Part shown: positions 49,642 to 58,468 of the stretch, piece after piece
Position numbering within the stretch: the stretch's first letter is position 1
Layout of the letters: every line of letters begins with the position of its first letter
Origin: Solirubrobacteraceae bacterium
GTDB taxonomy: Bacteria; Actinomycetota; Thermoleophilia; Solirubrobacterales; Solirubrobacteraceae
Direction: 5' to 3'
Length of the DNA: 64,000 bases
Assembly: GCA_030447275.1 (NCBI GenBank)
Contig: JAUJPF010000007.1
Span: forward strand, 34,065 to 98,064
Translations under genes and position numbers: made by a program
Notes under the pieces: generated by a model
Seen by the model: the letters and a program-made list of their open reading frames with translations, nothing else
The model's database searches: none
Told to the model about the DNA's origin: nothing

Positions 49642-50681
49642 CCACCGACGCCGCGCGCCCGCCGCTCGACGCGCGGCCGTACGAGGGCTGGCGGCCGGAC
49701 GTGCGGCTGCTCGCGCTGCCGGGCCTCGAGCACGTGCGCTGGGGCGGGCCGGACCGGCGCGAGCCGATCGGCGCGCTGCTGGCGATGAGCGCCCCGGTGC
49801 TCGAGGAGGGCGCGGCGACGTTCACGATGCCGTGCAACGACTGGCTCGTCGGCGCGACCGGGCGCATCCAGCCCGGCGTGCTCGCCGTGCTCGCCGACGC
49901 CGCCAACGCGGCGGCGGTCGTCACGACGCTGCCGCCGCGCCACCTGCTCCAGACGCTCGACCTGGCGCTCGACTTCGTGCGCGCGCCCGCCCGCGACACG
50001 GCTGAGCTGCGCTGCGAGGCGCGCGTCCTCGACTCCGGCGACGGCGCGCTCGGCGTGCTGTCGGCGGCGACGATCGACGACGCGGCCGGCAGGCGCATCG
50101 CGCACGCGCGAGCGCGGTCGGACGTCCACGCGCTTCCCGAGGGGCCGCACGAGCCGCCGCCCGAGTCGGCGCTGCGCGAGCTCGAGCGCGTCCCGCGGCC
50201 GGCCGCCGGGCCCGTGGCCGGCGCGCCGCTGCCGCGCGACCTGGTGGCGCGGACCGAGCCGCTCGCGCTGCTGCGCGGCCGCGCGGCGGGCGAGCCGGCG
50301 CTCCCGCCGATCCACCACCAGACCGGGCTGCGCCCCGTCGCCGCCGAGCGCGGGGAGGCGGCGTTCTCGGTCCCCGCGTCCGACTGGCTGGCGTCGTTCG
50401 CCGGCAACGTGCACGGCGGTGTGCTCGGGATGCTGCTCGAGGCGGCGACCGCGGGGGCGGTGTGGACGATGCTGCCCGCCGGCCACGACGTGCTGCCGGG
50501 CGCACTGACGGTCACCTACGTCCGGCCGGCCCTCGCGCAGGGCGGCGCGATCGAGGCCCGCGGGCGCGTCGTGCGCTGCGGGCGGCGGGTGGCGGTGGCG
50601 ACGGCCGAGGCGACGTCGGCCGACGGGCGCACGGTCGCCGTCGCGACGGCGTCGCACCTCGTGGCTCAGGAGGTGTCGTGA
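49638..50681 (+). CDS. Double-hotdog (PaaI/acyl-CoA thioesterase-like) protein
   Basis: The protein of 347 residues contains two hotdog units. The first is MSAPVLEEGAATFTMPCNDW, GRIQPGVLAVLADAANAAAV and LALDFVRAP. The second is ASDWLASFAGNVHGGVLGML, LEAATAGAVWTMLP and LTVTYVRPALAQGGAIEARG. The GxVHGGVLxxLxE helix is typical of PaaI-like thioesterases. It may hydrolyse or transfer an acyl thioester of the pathway. The GTG overlaps the stop of the arginine oxidase gene (GTGA); the 3' end overlaps the convergent ATP-grasp gene by 16 bases. Confidence 0.8.
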   Translation: MTTDAARPPLDARPYEGWRPDVRLLALPGLEHVRWGGPDRREPIGALLAMSAPVLEEGAATFTMPCNDWLVGATGRIQPGVLAVLADAANAAAVVTTLPPRHLLQTLDLALDFVRAPARDTAELRCEARVLDSGDGALGVLSAATIDDAAGRRIAHARARSDVHALPEGPHEPPPESALRELERVPRPAAGPVAGAPLPRDLVARTEPLALLRGRAAGEPALPPIHHQTGLRPVAAERGEAAFSVPASDWLASFAGNVHGGVLGMLLEAATAGAVWTMLPAGHDVLPGALTVTYVRPALAQGGAIEARGRVVRCGRRVAVATAEATSADGRTVAVATASHLVAQEVS

Positions 50682-51781
50682 CGCAGGGCGGCGAGCCACC
50701 CCGCGCCGTCCCCCGCCGCGCGCTCGAGGTCGTCGCCGAGCTGCTCGAAGTCGGGGCTCCACGCGACGAGCTGGGTGCGCGGCGCGGTGCTGCCGGGGCA
50801 CCACAGCCAGCCGGCCGCGAGCCCGGTGTCGCGCGGCTCGGGCACCTCGCCGCCGGCCTGGAGGCGGTAGCTCGCCTCCTCGAGGTGGACGCCGGTGGCG
50901 ATCGCGGCGGCGTCGGAGACCAGCGCCCCCGGCGCGCGCGGCGCGACGTCGATGACCGCCGCCTCGCCGCCGTCGACGAAGAACTCCGCGTGGACGACGA
51001 ACCGGCCGGCGCTGCCGAGGGCCTCGACCGTCCGCCGGCACACGTCCGTGCCGAGCGTGTGCAGCGGGTGCCCGGGCGGGAGCGCCACGCTGCCGAGCGC
51101 GCCGCCGCGCATGATGGCGAGCGGCGGGTCGGTGTACGCGCCGACGACGAGCGGGACGATCCTGCCGTCGGCGACCACCGCGCTTACGTGGCAGAGGCGC
51201 CCGGGGGCGAACGCCTCGGCCTGCCAGCCCTCCTCGCCGCGATGCTCGCCGGCCCAGGCGCGGGCGGCCTCCTCGGTGGCCAGCACCTGCACGCCGATGT
51301 TGTAGGCGCCGCGCCGCGGCTTGACGACGGCGGGCAGCCCGGCGGCCGCGACGATCTGCTCGACCGCGTCGCCGGCCGGATCGAGCAATGCGAACCGCGG
51401 CACCGAGACGCCCGCGTCGCGCAGCCGCGTCTTCATCTCGACCTTGTCGACGTAGGCGCGCACCTGCTCGACCGGCATCGCGCTCCGTCCCGCCGCCGCG
51501 CGCAGGCGCGCGCACTCCTCGAGGCAGGACTCGTCGTTGGTGACGAGCTCGACGTCGTCGCTGCGCAGGAGGCCGGGGAGGACGTCCGAGCGCCACGCGT
51601 CGGTCGCCGCCTCGACGTCGATCGGCCCGCGCCCGACGTCCGCGCGGAAGACCGCCGACGGCGGCGCCGTGGTCATCACGCGCACCCGGGCCTCGGGGCC
51701 GCTGAACGCGGCGCCCAGGCCCCTGCCGATCTGCTGGAAGGCGTGCAGGACGACGACCTCGCGCGCACCGGATGAGGACAC
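50666..51781 (-). CDS. ATP-grasp ligase
   Basis: This 371-residue ATP-grasp protein shows an N-terminal Rossmann-like lobe (VVVLHAFQQIGRGLGAAFSG), then YVDKVEMKTRLRDAGVSVPR, LPAVVKPRRGAYNIGVQVLA (ATP-binding Lys) and the Mg-binding end FVVHAEFFVDGGEAAVIDVA, PRAPG. The ending with HAEFF and EVAPRxPG-like sequence fits carboxylate-amine ligases of biosynthetic clusters. It could attach an amino acid or amine to a carboxylate of the product. It is alone on its strand, its start 23 bases from the divergent diiron gene. Confidence 0.88.
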   Translation of the reverse strand: MSSSGAREVVVLHAFQQIGRGLGAAFSGPEARVRVMTTAPPSAVFRADVGRGPIDVEAATDAWRSDVLPGLLRSDDVELVTNDESCLEECARLRAAAGRSAMPVEQVRAYVDKVEMKTRLRDAGVSVPRFALLDPAGDAVEQIVAAAGLPAVVKPRRGAYNIGVQVLATEEAARAWAGEHRGEEGWQAEAFAPGRLCHVSAVVADGRIVPLVVGAYTDPPLAIMRGGALGSVALPPGHPLHTLGTDVCRRTVEALGSAGRFVVHAEFFVDGGEAAVIDVAPRAPGALVSDAAAIATGVHLEEASYRLQAGGEVPEPRDTGLAAGWLWCPGSTAPRTQLVAWSPDFEQLGDDLERAAGDGAGWLAALRHDTS

Positions 51782-51804
51782 CTGACCATCCTACGGGGGG
51801 AACC

Positions 51805-53064
51805 GTGACCATCGCAGCCGACCGCATCTCGTACGAGGACCTGTACGGCCGCTGGGAGGTGTCGGCGTGGTCGGCCGCGCGCCTGGACTTCACCGAGGAC
51901 GCGCGGCAGTGGCGCGAGGAGCTGACCGGCGACGAGCGCCGCGCCGTGTACCGGCTGATCGCGCTCTTCCTGTGGGGCGAGGACGCGGTCGCCGACGGGC
52001 TGTCGCCGTACATCGACGCCGCGCCTCGCGAGGAGCAGAAGTACATCCTCGCCGCGCAGCAGTCCGACGAGGCTCGCCACGCGGTCATGTTCGCGCGGTT
52101 CTCGCGCGAGGTCATCGGCGACGGCGCGACCGACGTCGCGGGGACGCTCGAGTCGGTCAGGGCCGACCTCACCTGGAGCTACGACGTGGTCTTCGGCCGC
52201 CTGCGCGAGATCGGCGCCGAGCTGCGCGCGGACCCCTCGCCCGCGAAGCTCGCGTCCGCCGTCGCGCTCTACCACTTCGTCATCGAGGCGGGGCTCGCCC
52301 AGCCCGGCCAGCACTTCCTCCACGGCTTCCTGGAGCGCCGGGACGTGCTGCCGGGGCTGCGCGAGGGGATCGAGCGCATCATGCTCGACGAGCACCGCCA
52401 CATCGGCGGCGGCGTCAAGCTGCTGGCCGACCTCAACCGCGAGGACCCCGAGAGCCTCCCGGCGGTGGGAGAGCTGCTCCGCGACGTGCTCCCCCCGGCG
52501 ACCGCGCTGCTCATGGGGCGCGACAAGGACATCACCTACGTCGAGTCGCTCGGGTTCTCGATGGAGGAGATGGCGGGCTACGGCGCGCGCGCGATCGAGA
52601 ACGCGCTCGTCGCCGCGGGCATCACCCTCGAGCAGCTAGCGATCCCGACGCTGCCGCCGGACCTGACGCCGGAGGAGCGCGGGGCGCGCGCGGTGGAGCT
52701 GACCCGTGTCGGGGTGATCGGGCCGCCGAGCGACGACCCGCCGCGCGACGGCCAGCACATGGCCGCCGTGTTCGACGCGCTGCGCCGCAGCGTCAGGCCC
52801 GACCACGGCCTGAAGCGGCCCACGACGCTGCTGTGGCGCTTCGAGGACGCCGACCCGTGGCACCTGACGATCGCCGACGGCGACGCCGCCGCCGCCGCGG
52901 GCGCTCCGGAGCGGCCCACGCTGACCTTTCGCTGCCGCTACGCGGACTGGATCGACGTGATGGCGGGGCGCCGGGATCTCGTCCGCCTGCTGGCGGCGAG
53001 GCGCCTGCGCGCGAAGGGCGACCTGCGGCTGCTCGTGCGGCTCGGGCGCGTGTTCGCCCCGTGA
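51805..53064 (+). CDS. R2-like diiron oxygenase fused to an SCP2 domain
   Basis: This 419-residue protein is a ferritin-like protein of the ribonucleotide-reductase R2 type. A full di-metal ligand set is visible: Glu59 (LFLWGEDAVA), Glu89 and His92 (QQSDEARHAVMF), Glu161 (YHFVIEAGLAQPGQH), Glu196 and His199 (IMLDEHRHIGGG). No R1 subunit gene is near, so it is probably an oxygenase rather than a reductase subunit. The C-terminal 100 residues (TTLLWRFEDADPWHLTIADG, RCRYADWIDVMAGRRDLVRL, KGDLRLLVRLGRVF) look like an SCP2 lipid-binding domain. The GTG start with GGGGGGAA upstream is preferred over an in-frame codon at 51772. Confidence 0.8.
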   Translation: MTIAADRISYEDLYGRWEVSAWSAARLDFTEDARQWREELTGDERRAVYRLIALFLWGEDAVADGLSPYIDAAPREEQKYILAAQQSDEARHAVMFARFSREVIGDGATDVAGTLESVRADLTWSYDVVFGRLREIGAELRADPSPAKLASAVALYHFVIEAGLAQPGQHFLHGFLERRDVLPGLREGIERIMLDEHRHIGGGVKLLADLNREDPESLPAVGELLRDVLPPATALLMGRDKDITYVESLGFSMEEMAGYGARAIENALVAAGITLEQLAIPTLPPDLTPEERGARAVELTRVGVIGPPSDDPPRDGQHMAAVFDALRRSVRPDHGLKRPTTLLWRFEDADPWHLTIADGDAAAAAGAPERPTLTFRCRYADWIDVMAGRRDLVRLLAARRLRAKGDLRLLVRLGRVFAP

Positions 53065-53130
53065 CGGCGTTCGTGCGCGATTCCGCCCCCGACGTGACAC
53101 GATCGGGCCGCGCCTGGAACCCTGCCCCCC

Positions 53131-53847
53131 ATGCTCGACCTCCCCGACGGCATCACGACGTGCCTCTTCGACCTCGACGGCGTGCTCACGCAGACCGCCA
53201 AGGTCCACTCGCGCGCGTGGAAGGAGATGTTCGACGGCTTCCTGCGCGAGTGGTACGAGGAGCGCGGCGAGCCGTTCCGCGAGTTCGACCCCGGAGCCGA
53301 CTACGACGCATACGTGGACGGCAAGCCGCGCCTCGACGGCGTGCGGTCGTTCCTCGCCTCGCGCGGCATCGAGCTGCCCGACGAGACCGTCCAGGCCCTC
53401 GGGCTGCGCAAGAACGACCTCGTGCTCCAGCTCATCCGCGACCACGGGGTCGAGCCCTACGACGGCTCGGTGCGCTTCGTCGAGCTCGCGCGCGACCAGG
53501 GCCTGCGCCGCGCGGTCGTCTCGTCGAGCACGAACTGCAAGGACGTGCTGATCGCGGCGGGGATCGACGCGCTCTTCGAGGTCCGCGTCGACGGCGTGGT
53601 GGCCGAGCGCGAGGGGCTGGCCGGCAAGCCGGCCCCCGACACCTTCCTCGCCGCGGCGCGCGCGCTGGAGGCCGAGCGCGGCCAGTGCGCGGTCTTCGAG
53701 GACGCCCAGGCCGGCGTCGAGGCGGGGCGCGCCGGCGCGTTCGGGTGGGTCGTCGGCGTCAACCGCACCGGCCAGGCCGGCGCGCTGCGCGCCGCCGGCG
53801 CCGACATCGTGGTGGACGACCTCTCCGAGCTCTTGGAGCGCCGATGA
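53131..53847 (+). CDS. pgmB: Beta-phosphoglucomutase family HAD protein
   Basis: This 238-residue HAD phosphomutase has motif I CLFDLDGVLTQTAKVHSRAW (DxDGV with T at the next site), the cap with ADYDAYVDGKPRLDGVRSFL, motif II VVSSSTNCKDVL, Lys in GKPAPDTFL and motif IV VFEDAQAGVEAGRAG. It interconverts beta-glucose 1-phosphate and glucose 6-phosphate. The stop overlaps the GH65 phosphorylase start (ATGA), and such a phosphorylase makes beta-glucose 1-phosphate, which confirms the assignment. Confidence 0.93.
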   Translation: MLDLPDGITTCLFDLDGVLTQTAKVHSRAWKEMFDGFLREWYEERGEPFREFDPGADYDAYVDGKPRLDGVRSFLASRGIELPDETVQALGLRKNDLVLQLIRDHGVEPYDGSVRFVELARDQGLRRAVVSSSTNCKDVLIAAGIDALFEVRVDGVVAEREGLAGKPAPDTFLAAARALEAERGQCAVFEDAQAGVEAGRAGAFGWVVGVNRTGQAGALRAAGADIVVDDLSELLERR

Positions 53848-56204
53848 TGGACGACGACGTCTTCGCGGTCGAGCCGTGGCGGCTGACCGAGCGCGAGCTG
53901 CGGCTCGACCTCCTCGGCGAGACCGAGACGCTCTTCGCGCTCTCCAACGGCCACATCGGGCTGCGCGGCAACCTCGACGAAGGGGAGCCCTCGGGCGCGC
54001 CCGGCACGTTCCTCAACGCGTTCTACGAGACGCGCCCGCTGCCGTACGCCGAGGTCGCCTACGGCTATCCCGAGGCCGGCCAGACGATGATCAACGTCAC
54101 CAACGGCAAGGTCCTGCGGCTGCTGGTCGACGACGAGCCGTTCGACGTCCGCTACGGACACCTCGTCCGCCACGAGCGCTCGCTCGACCTGCGCGACGGC
54201 GTGCTGCGCCGCGAGGTCGAGTGGGTCTCCCCGGCCCGGCAGGCGGTGCGCGTGCGCACGACCCGGCTCGTCTCGTTCCCGCAGCGGTCGGTGGCGGCGA
54301 TCATGTACGAGGTCGAGCCGCTCGAGCAGCCGGCGCGCGTCGTCGTGCAGTCCGAGCTCGTCGCCAACGAGCCGGTGCCCGAGGAGTCCGACGGCGACCC
54401 GCGGGCCGCCGCCGCGCTGCGCGCGCCGCTCGTCTGCGAGGACCACGGCCACCACGGGCTGCGCGCCCGGCTGATCCACCACGCGCGCAGGAGCGGGCTG
54501 CGGACGGCGGCGGGGATGGACCACATCGTCGAGGGGCCCGAGGGCACCGTCACGGCCACCGAGACCGAGCCCGACCTCGCTCGCGTGACGATCAGCACCG
54601 AGCTCGCGCCGGGGCAGAGCCTGCGGATCGTCAAGCTGCTCGCCTACGGATGGTCGAGCCAGCGATCGCTGCCGTCGCTGCGCGACCAGGTCGACGCGGC
54701 GCTCGCCGCGGCCCGGCGCACCGGCTGGCCGGACCTCGTCAAGGCCCAGCGCGCGTACCTCGACGACTTCTGGGACCACGCGGACGTCGAGATCGACGGC
54801 GATCCCCGGCTCCAGCAGGCCATCCGCCTCGCGATCTTCCAGGTCATCCAGGCGGGCGCGCGGGCGGAGCAGCGCGCGATTCCCGCCAAGGGCCTGACGG
54901 GCAGCGGCTACGACGGCCACGCGTTCTGGGACATGGAGGCGTACACGCTGCCGGTGCTGACGTACCTCGCGCCGGAGGCGGCGCGCGACGCGCTCAACTG
55001 GCGGCACGAGACGCTCGACCTCGCGGTCGACCGCGCCCGCGAGATCGGCCTCGACGGTGCGACGTTCCCGTGGCGGACGATCCGCGGGCAGGAGTGCTCG
55101 GGCTACTGGCCGGCCGGCACGGCCGCGTTCCACGTCAACGCCGCGGTCGCCGACGCCGTCCGCCGCTACGTCGCGGCCACCGACGACGAGGAGTTCGAGG
55201 TCGGTCCGGGGATGGAGCTCGTCGTCGCGACGGCGCGGCTGTGGCGCTCGCTCGGCCACCACGACGCCGCGGGCGGCTTCCGCATCGACGGCGTCACCGG
55301 GCCCGACGAGTACTCCGCGCTCGTCAACAACAACGTCTACACGAACCTGATGGCCGCGCGGAACCTCGAAACCGCCGTCGACCTCGCGGTCCGCCATCCC
55401 GAGCGTGCGGCCGAGCTCGACATCGACGAGGAGGAGATCGCGAGCTGGCGCGACGCGGCCGACGCCGTGGTCATTCCCTACGACCAGGAGCTGCGCATCA
55501 CCGCGCAGTCGGAGGGCTTCACCCGCCAGCGCCGGTGGGACTTCGAGGTGACCCGGCCGGAGCAGTACCCGCTGCTCATGAACTTCCACAACTACGTGCT
55601 CTACAGCACCCAGGTGATCAAGCAGGCGGATCTCGTCATGGCGCTGTACGCGTGCGGCGACCGCTTCGACGCGAAGCAGAAGGTGCGCGACTTCGCGTAC
55701 TACGAGCGCATCACCGTGCGCGACTCGTCGCTCTCGGCGGCCATCCAGGCCATCGTCGCCGCCGAGGTCGGGCACCTCGAGCTCGCGTACGACTACTTCC
55801 TCGAGACGGCGTTCGTGGACCTGCGCGACCTCTCCGACAACACGGACGACGGCGTGCACCTCGCCGCGCTCGCGGGCGCGTGGCTCGTCGCCGTCGCGGG
55901 CTTCGGCGGGATGCGCGACACCGGCCCCACGCTCGCCTTCGCGCCGCGGCTTCCGCCGCGCATCACGCGGCTGGCGTTCCGGATGCTCTACCGCGGCCGG
56001 CGCCTGCGGGTCGAGGTCCGTCCGGACGGGGCGCGCTACGAGATCACCGAGGGGGAGCCCCTCGAGCTGATGCACCACGGCGAGCCGCTGACCGTCAGCC
56101 GGGGCACGCCGGAGCGCCGCCCGCTGCCGTCCCCGGCGCGGCGCCGCTCGGCGCCGCGCCCCCCGGCGGGCCGCGAGCCGAGCTGCCGTCACCCCGAGGC
56201 CTGA
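53844..56204 (+). CDS. GH65 disaccharide phosphorylase (trehalose/maltose/kojibiose type)
   Basis: The protein has 786 residues, normal for GH65. It shows the N-terminal beta-sandwich (ETLFALSNGHIGLRGNLDEG, TFLNAFYETRPLPYAEVAYG) and the (alpha/alpha)6 barrel (TGSGYDGHAFWDMEAYTLPV, FPWRTIRGQECSGYWPAGTA). The catalytic acid Glu489 lies in GVTGPDEYSALVNNNVYTN, and KQADLVMALYACGD also fits. It phosphorolyses an alpha-linked disaccharide to beta-glucose 1-phosphate and glucose; the exact linkage cannot be read from sequence by eye. It forms a catabolic pair with pgmB. The Pro/Arg-rich C-terminal tail overlaps the convergent methyltransferase gene by 16 bases. Confidence 0.93.
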   Translation: MMDDDVFAVEPWRLTERELRLDLLGETETLFALSNGHIGLRGNLDEGEPSGAPGTFLNAFYETRPLPYAEVAYGYPEAGQTMINVTNGKVLRLLVDDEPFDVRYGHLVRHERSLDLRDGVLRREVEWVSPARQAVRVRTTRLVSFPQRSVAAIMYEVEPLEQPARVVVQSELVANEPVPEESDGDPRAAAALRAPLVCEDHGHHGLRARLIHHARRSGLRTAAGMDHIVEGPEGTVTATETEPDLARVTISTELAPGQSLRIVKLLAYGWSSQRSLPSLRDQVDAALAAARRTGWPDLVKAQRAYLDDFWDHADVEIDGDPRLQQAIRLAIFQVIQAGARAEQRAIPAKGLTGSGYDGHAFWDMEAYTLPVLTYLAPEAARDALNWRHETLDLAVDRAREIGLDGATFPWRTIRGQECSGYWPAGTAAFHVNAAVADAVRRYVAATDDEEFEVGPGMELVVATARLWRSLGHHDAAGGFRIDGVTGPDEYSALVNNNVYTNLMAARNLETAVDLAVRHPERAAELDIDEEEIASWRDAADAVVIPYDQELRITAQSEGFTRQRRWDFEVTRPEQYPLLMNFHNYVLYSTQVIKQADLVMALYACGDRFDAKQKVRDFAYYERITVRDSSLSAAIQAIVAAEVGHLELAYDYFLETAFVDLRDLSDNTDDGVHLAALAGAWLVAVAGFGGMRDTGPTLAFAPRLPPRITRLAFRMLYRGRRLRVEVRPDGARYEITEGEPLELMHHGEPLTVSRGTPERRPLPSPARRRSAPRPPAGREPSCRHPEA

Positions 56205-56866
56205 GCCCCGGGCGCGCACGTCAGCACGACCTGGAGCGCGAGCAGCTCCGGCCAGCGGCGCACGAGCGGCGGGCCGAGCCGGCTGAGCGCCGGGACGCGG
56301 CTCTCGAGCGGGAGCGGCGCCGGCGCGAACGCCTCCTCGACGACGGCCATCCCGGCGTCCTCGACCAGCACGCGCGCCGTCGCGCGCGTGAAGAACCGCA
56401 GGTGGGTGCGGTCGAAGAGCCCGTGGTCGTCGCGCGGGAAGCGCCCGCGGACGAGCTGGCGCCGCGCGGTCCAGTGCGCGATGTTGGGCAGCGAGACGAC
56501 CGCGCGCCCGCCGGGGCGCAGCAGCGTCGCCGACCAGCGCAGGACCGCCGCGGGGTCGCGCAGGTGCTCGAGCACGTCGCCGAACAGGACCCGGTCGAAC
56601 GGCCCGCCGACCTGCGCCCGAACCGCCGGGTCCTCGACGTCGCCGGCGACGACCTCGTCGCACCAGCGGCGCGCCGCCTGGGCCGCGCGCTCGTCGCCCT
56701 CGACGCCGACGACGGCGGCCGCGCCGCGCGCCTTCAGCTCGCGCGCCAGATAGCCCTCCGCGCACCCGACGTCGAGCACGCTCGCGCCGGCGGACACCGC
56801 CGCGAGCAGCAGCTCGTGGCTGGGCGCGAGACCGTGGCGCTCCACGAGCGCCCCGTAGAGGGTCAT
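56189..56866 (-). CDS. Class I SAM-dependent methyltransferase
   Basis: The protein has 225 residues: SVLDVGCAEGYLARELKARG, AVVGVEGDERAAQAARRWCD, FDRVLFGDVLEHLRDPAAVL, LRPGGRAVVSLPNIAHWTAR, FDRTHLRFFTRATARVLVED. This is the Methyltransf_23 pattern often linked to glycan or lipopolysaccharide-type sugar genes. The substrate is unknown. It is convergent with the GH65 gene and probably cotranscribed with the SDR gene upstream (19 bases). Confidence 0.9.
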   Translation of the reverse strand: MTLYGALVERHGLAPSHELLLAAVSAGASVLDVGCAEGYLARELKARGAAAVVGVEGDERAAQAARRWCDEVVAGDVEDPAVRAQVGGPFDRVLFGDVLEHLRDPAAVLRWSATLLRPGGRAVVSLPNIAHWTARRQLVRGRFPRDDHGLFDRTHLRFFTRATARVLVEDAGMAVVEEAFAPAPLPLESRVPALSRLGPPLVRRWPELLALQVVLTCAPGAQASG

Positions 56867-56885
56867 CGCCCGGGGCGCGCCGCCG

Positions 56886-57686
56886 TCACTCGGACTCGGT
56901 GGGCTCCGCCATCCGGCGGTGCATGGCCGCCTTCGCGCTGTCCGGCAAGAAGCGGCTCCCGCGGCCCTGGAGCTTCGTCGACAGCGACCCCGCCACCGCG
57001 CGCTCCTTGCCGGCCATCAGCGCCTCGAACCCGTCGCGCGCGACGTCGGCGGCGTCGTCCTTGGCGTCGCTGCTGCCGATCGGCGTGTCGAGCATGTCGG
57101 CGCGCTCGAAGAACTCGGTGTCGGTCGGCCCGGGCATGAGGACGGTGACCGTGACCTCGGTTTCCTTGAGCTCGTTGCGCAGCGCGAGCGCGAACGACTG
57201 CACGAACGACTTCGACGCGTTGTAGACCGCGTGGAAGGCGCCCGGAATCGCGGCGCCGATCGACGACGTGACGAGGATGCGGCCCTGGTCGCGCGCGACC
57301 ATGTCGCGGACGACGTACTTGGCGAGGTGCACCGTCGAGCGCACGTTCAGGTCGATCAGCTCGAGCTCCTGCTCGAGGTCGGTGTCGACGAACGCGCCGC
57401 CCGCGCCGATGCCCGCGTTGAGCGCGGCGACGTCCAGCGGACGCCCCAGCGCGGCGATGCGCGCGTAGAGCTGCTCGACGCCGTCGGCCGTCGACAGGTC
57501 GGCCTGCACGGCCTCGACGCTCACGCCGGAGGCCGCGATGCCGGCGGCCGCGTCGGCCAGGTCGGCGTCCTCGGCGCAGATGACGAGGTCGAAGTCGTTC
57601 GCGGCGAACTGCTTGGCCAGCTCGAGCCCGATGCCGCTCGAGGCACCGGTGACGAGGGCGAGGGGGCGAGTGGTCGGGGCGTCCAT
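56886..57686 (-). CDS. Short-chain dehydrogenase/reductase
   Basis: This 266-residue classical SDR has the cofactor motif LALVTGASSGIGLELAKQFA, VAALNAGIGAGGAFVDTDLE (NAG), and the catalytic Ser-Tyr-Lys in VTSSIGAAIPGAFHAVYNAS and YNASK. PGPTDTEFFERADMLDTPIG follows. The C-terminus LQGRGSRFLPDSAKAAMHRR matches a common actinobacterial SDR subgroup. A strong hairpin lies just upstream of its start. Confidence 0.92.
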   Translation of the reverse strand: MDAPTTRPLALVTGASSGIGLELAKQFAANDFDLVICAEDADLADAAAGIAASGVSVEAVQADLSTADGVEQLYARIAALGRPLDVAALNAGIGAGGAFVDTDLEQELELIDLNVRSTVHLAKYVVRDMVARDQGRILVTSSIGAAIPGAFHAVYNASKSFVQSFALALRNELKETEVTVTVLMPGPTDTEFFERADMLDTPIGSSDAKDDAADVARDGFEALMAGKERAVAGSLSTKLQGRGSRFLPDSAKAAMHRRMAEPTESE

Positions 57687-57707
57687 GCCCCGAGGACTCC
57701 CCGGACC

Positions 57708-57733
57708 GGACGGCCGCCAATCGGCGGCCGTCC
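57708..57733 (-). terminator. Perfect hairpin between DUF4383 and SDR genes
   Basis: An 11-bp perfect stem (GGACGGCCGCC / GGCGGCCGTCC) with loop AATC lies 19 bases past the DUF4383 stop. It probably ends the DUF4383 transcript before the SDR gene. Confidence 0.75.
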
Positions 57734-57751
57734 GTGCGGGAACCGTCCGGT

Positions 57752-58408
57752 CTAGCGGCCGTCCGTGCGGTTGAGGTCGCGCGGCGGGAGGCGCTCGCCG
57801 GCGCGCTCGCCGGCGGCGGCGCGCTCGTCGGTGACGACGCGGCGGTCGGTGACCGTGCCGCGCGTCGTCGTCGTCGTCTCGGTCGCGCGGTGGACGCGGC
57901 CGTGGTCGTGGTCGTCGTCCGCCCGCGAGGCGAGCGCGGCGAGGATCGCCGCGGCGCTCAGCACCAGGTGGAGGATGTTGTCGGCCGGGTTGATCGGCAT
58001 GAAGCCGAGGATGTCGTTGCCGTCGATGAGGCCGATCAGCGTGACGATGGCGTAGAGCACGCCGAAGACCAGCGCGATCGTCTTCGCACTCTTGCGCTTG
58101 CGGAACGCGGAGAGCAGGAGAAGACCCGACAGGATGTGCACGACGTTGTGCCAGCCGTTGACCTCGAAGCCGAGGAAGCCGTCGCCCTGGAGCTGGCCGT
58201 CGGCGTTGCCGCGGCTCTCGCCGTCGCCGCTGCCGGCGACGTCGAACGACGCATCGGCGATGAAGCCGAGCAGGCCGACGAGCAGCAGCGTCGCGCCGGC
58301 GAGGAGACAGAACCACTGCGCGGGGGTGAACCCGCGGTCGCGATCGCGATCGGTGGAGCCGGACCGGCCGCGGCCGGAGCTCTTGAGTGAAGTTGCACCT
58401 GTAGACAT
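57752..58408 (-). CDS. DUF4383 membrane protein
   Basis: This 218-residue protein has four membrane helices: AQWFCLLAGATLLLVGLLGF, NVVHILSGLLLLSAFRKRKS, TIALVFGVLYAIVTLIGLID and HLVLSAAAILAALASR. Conserved NGWHNVVHILSG and INPADNILHLVLSA segments mark DUF4383. A charged tail rich in Asp, His and Thr-Thr-Thr follows. The family is common in actinobacteria and of unknown function; stress linkage is often suspected. Confidence 0.92.
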   Translation of the reverse strand: MSTGATSLKSSGRGRSGSTDRDRDRGFTPAQWFCLLAGATLLLVGLLGFIADASFDVAGSGDGESRGNADGQLQGDGFLGFEVNGWHNVVHILSGLLLLSAFRKRKSAKTIALVFGVLYAIVTLIGLIDGNDILGFMPINPADNILHLVLSAAAILAALASRADDDHDHGRVHRATETTTTTRGTVTDRRVVTDERAAAGERAGERLPPRDLNRTDGR

Positions 58409-58468
58409 GCGGCTGGCGCTACCCCGGCAGCGACCCGCGGGGGCCGAACTGGGCGCGCCGAGAGTCGG

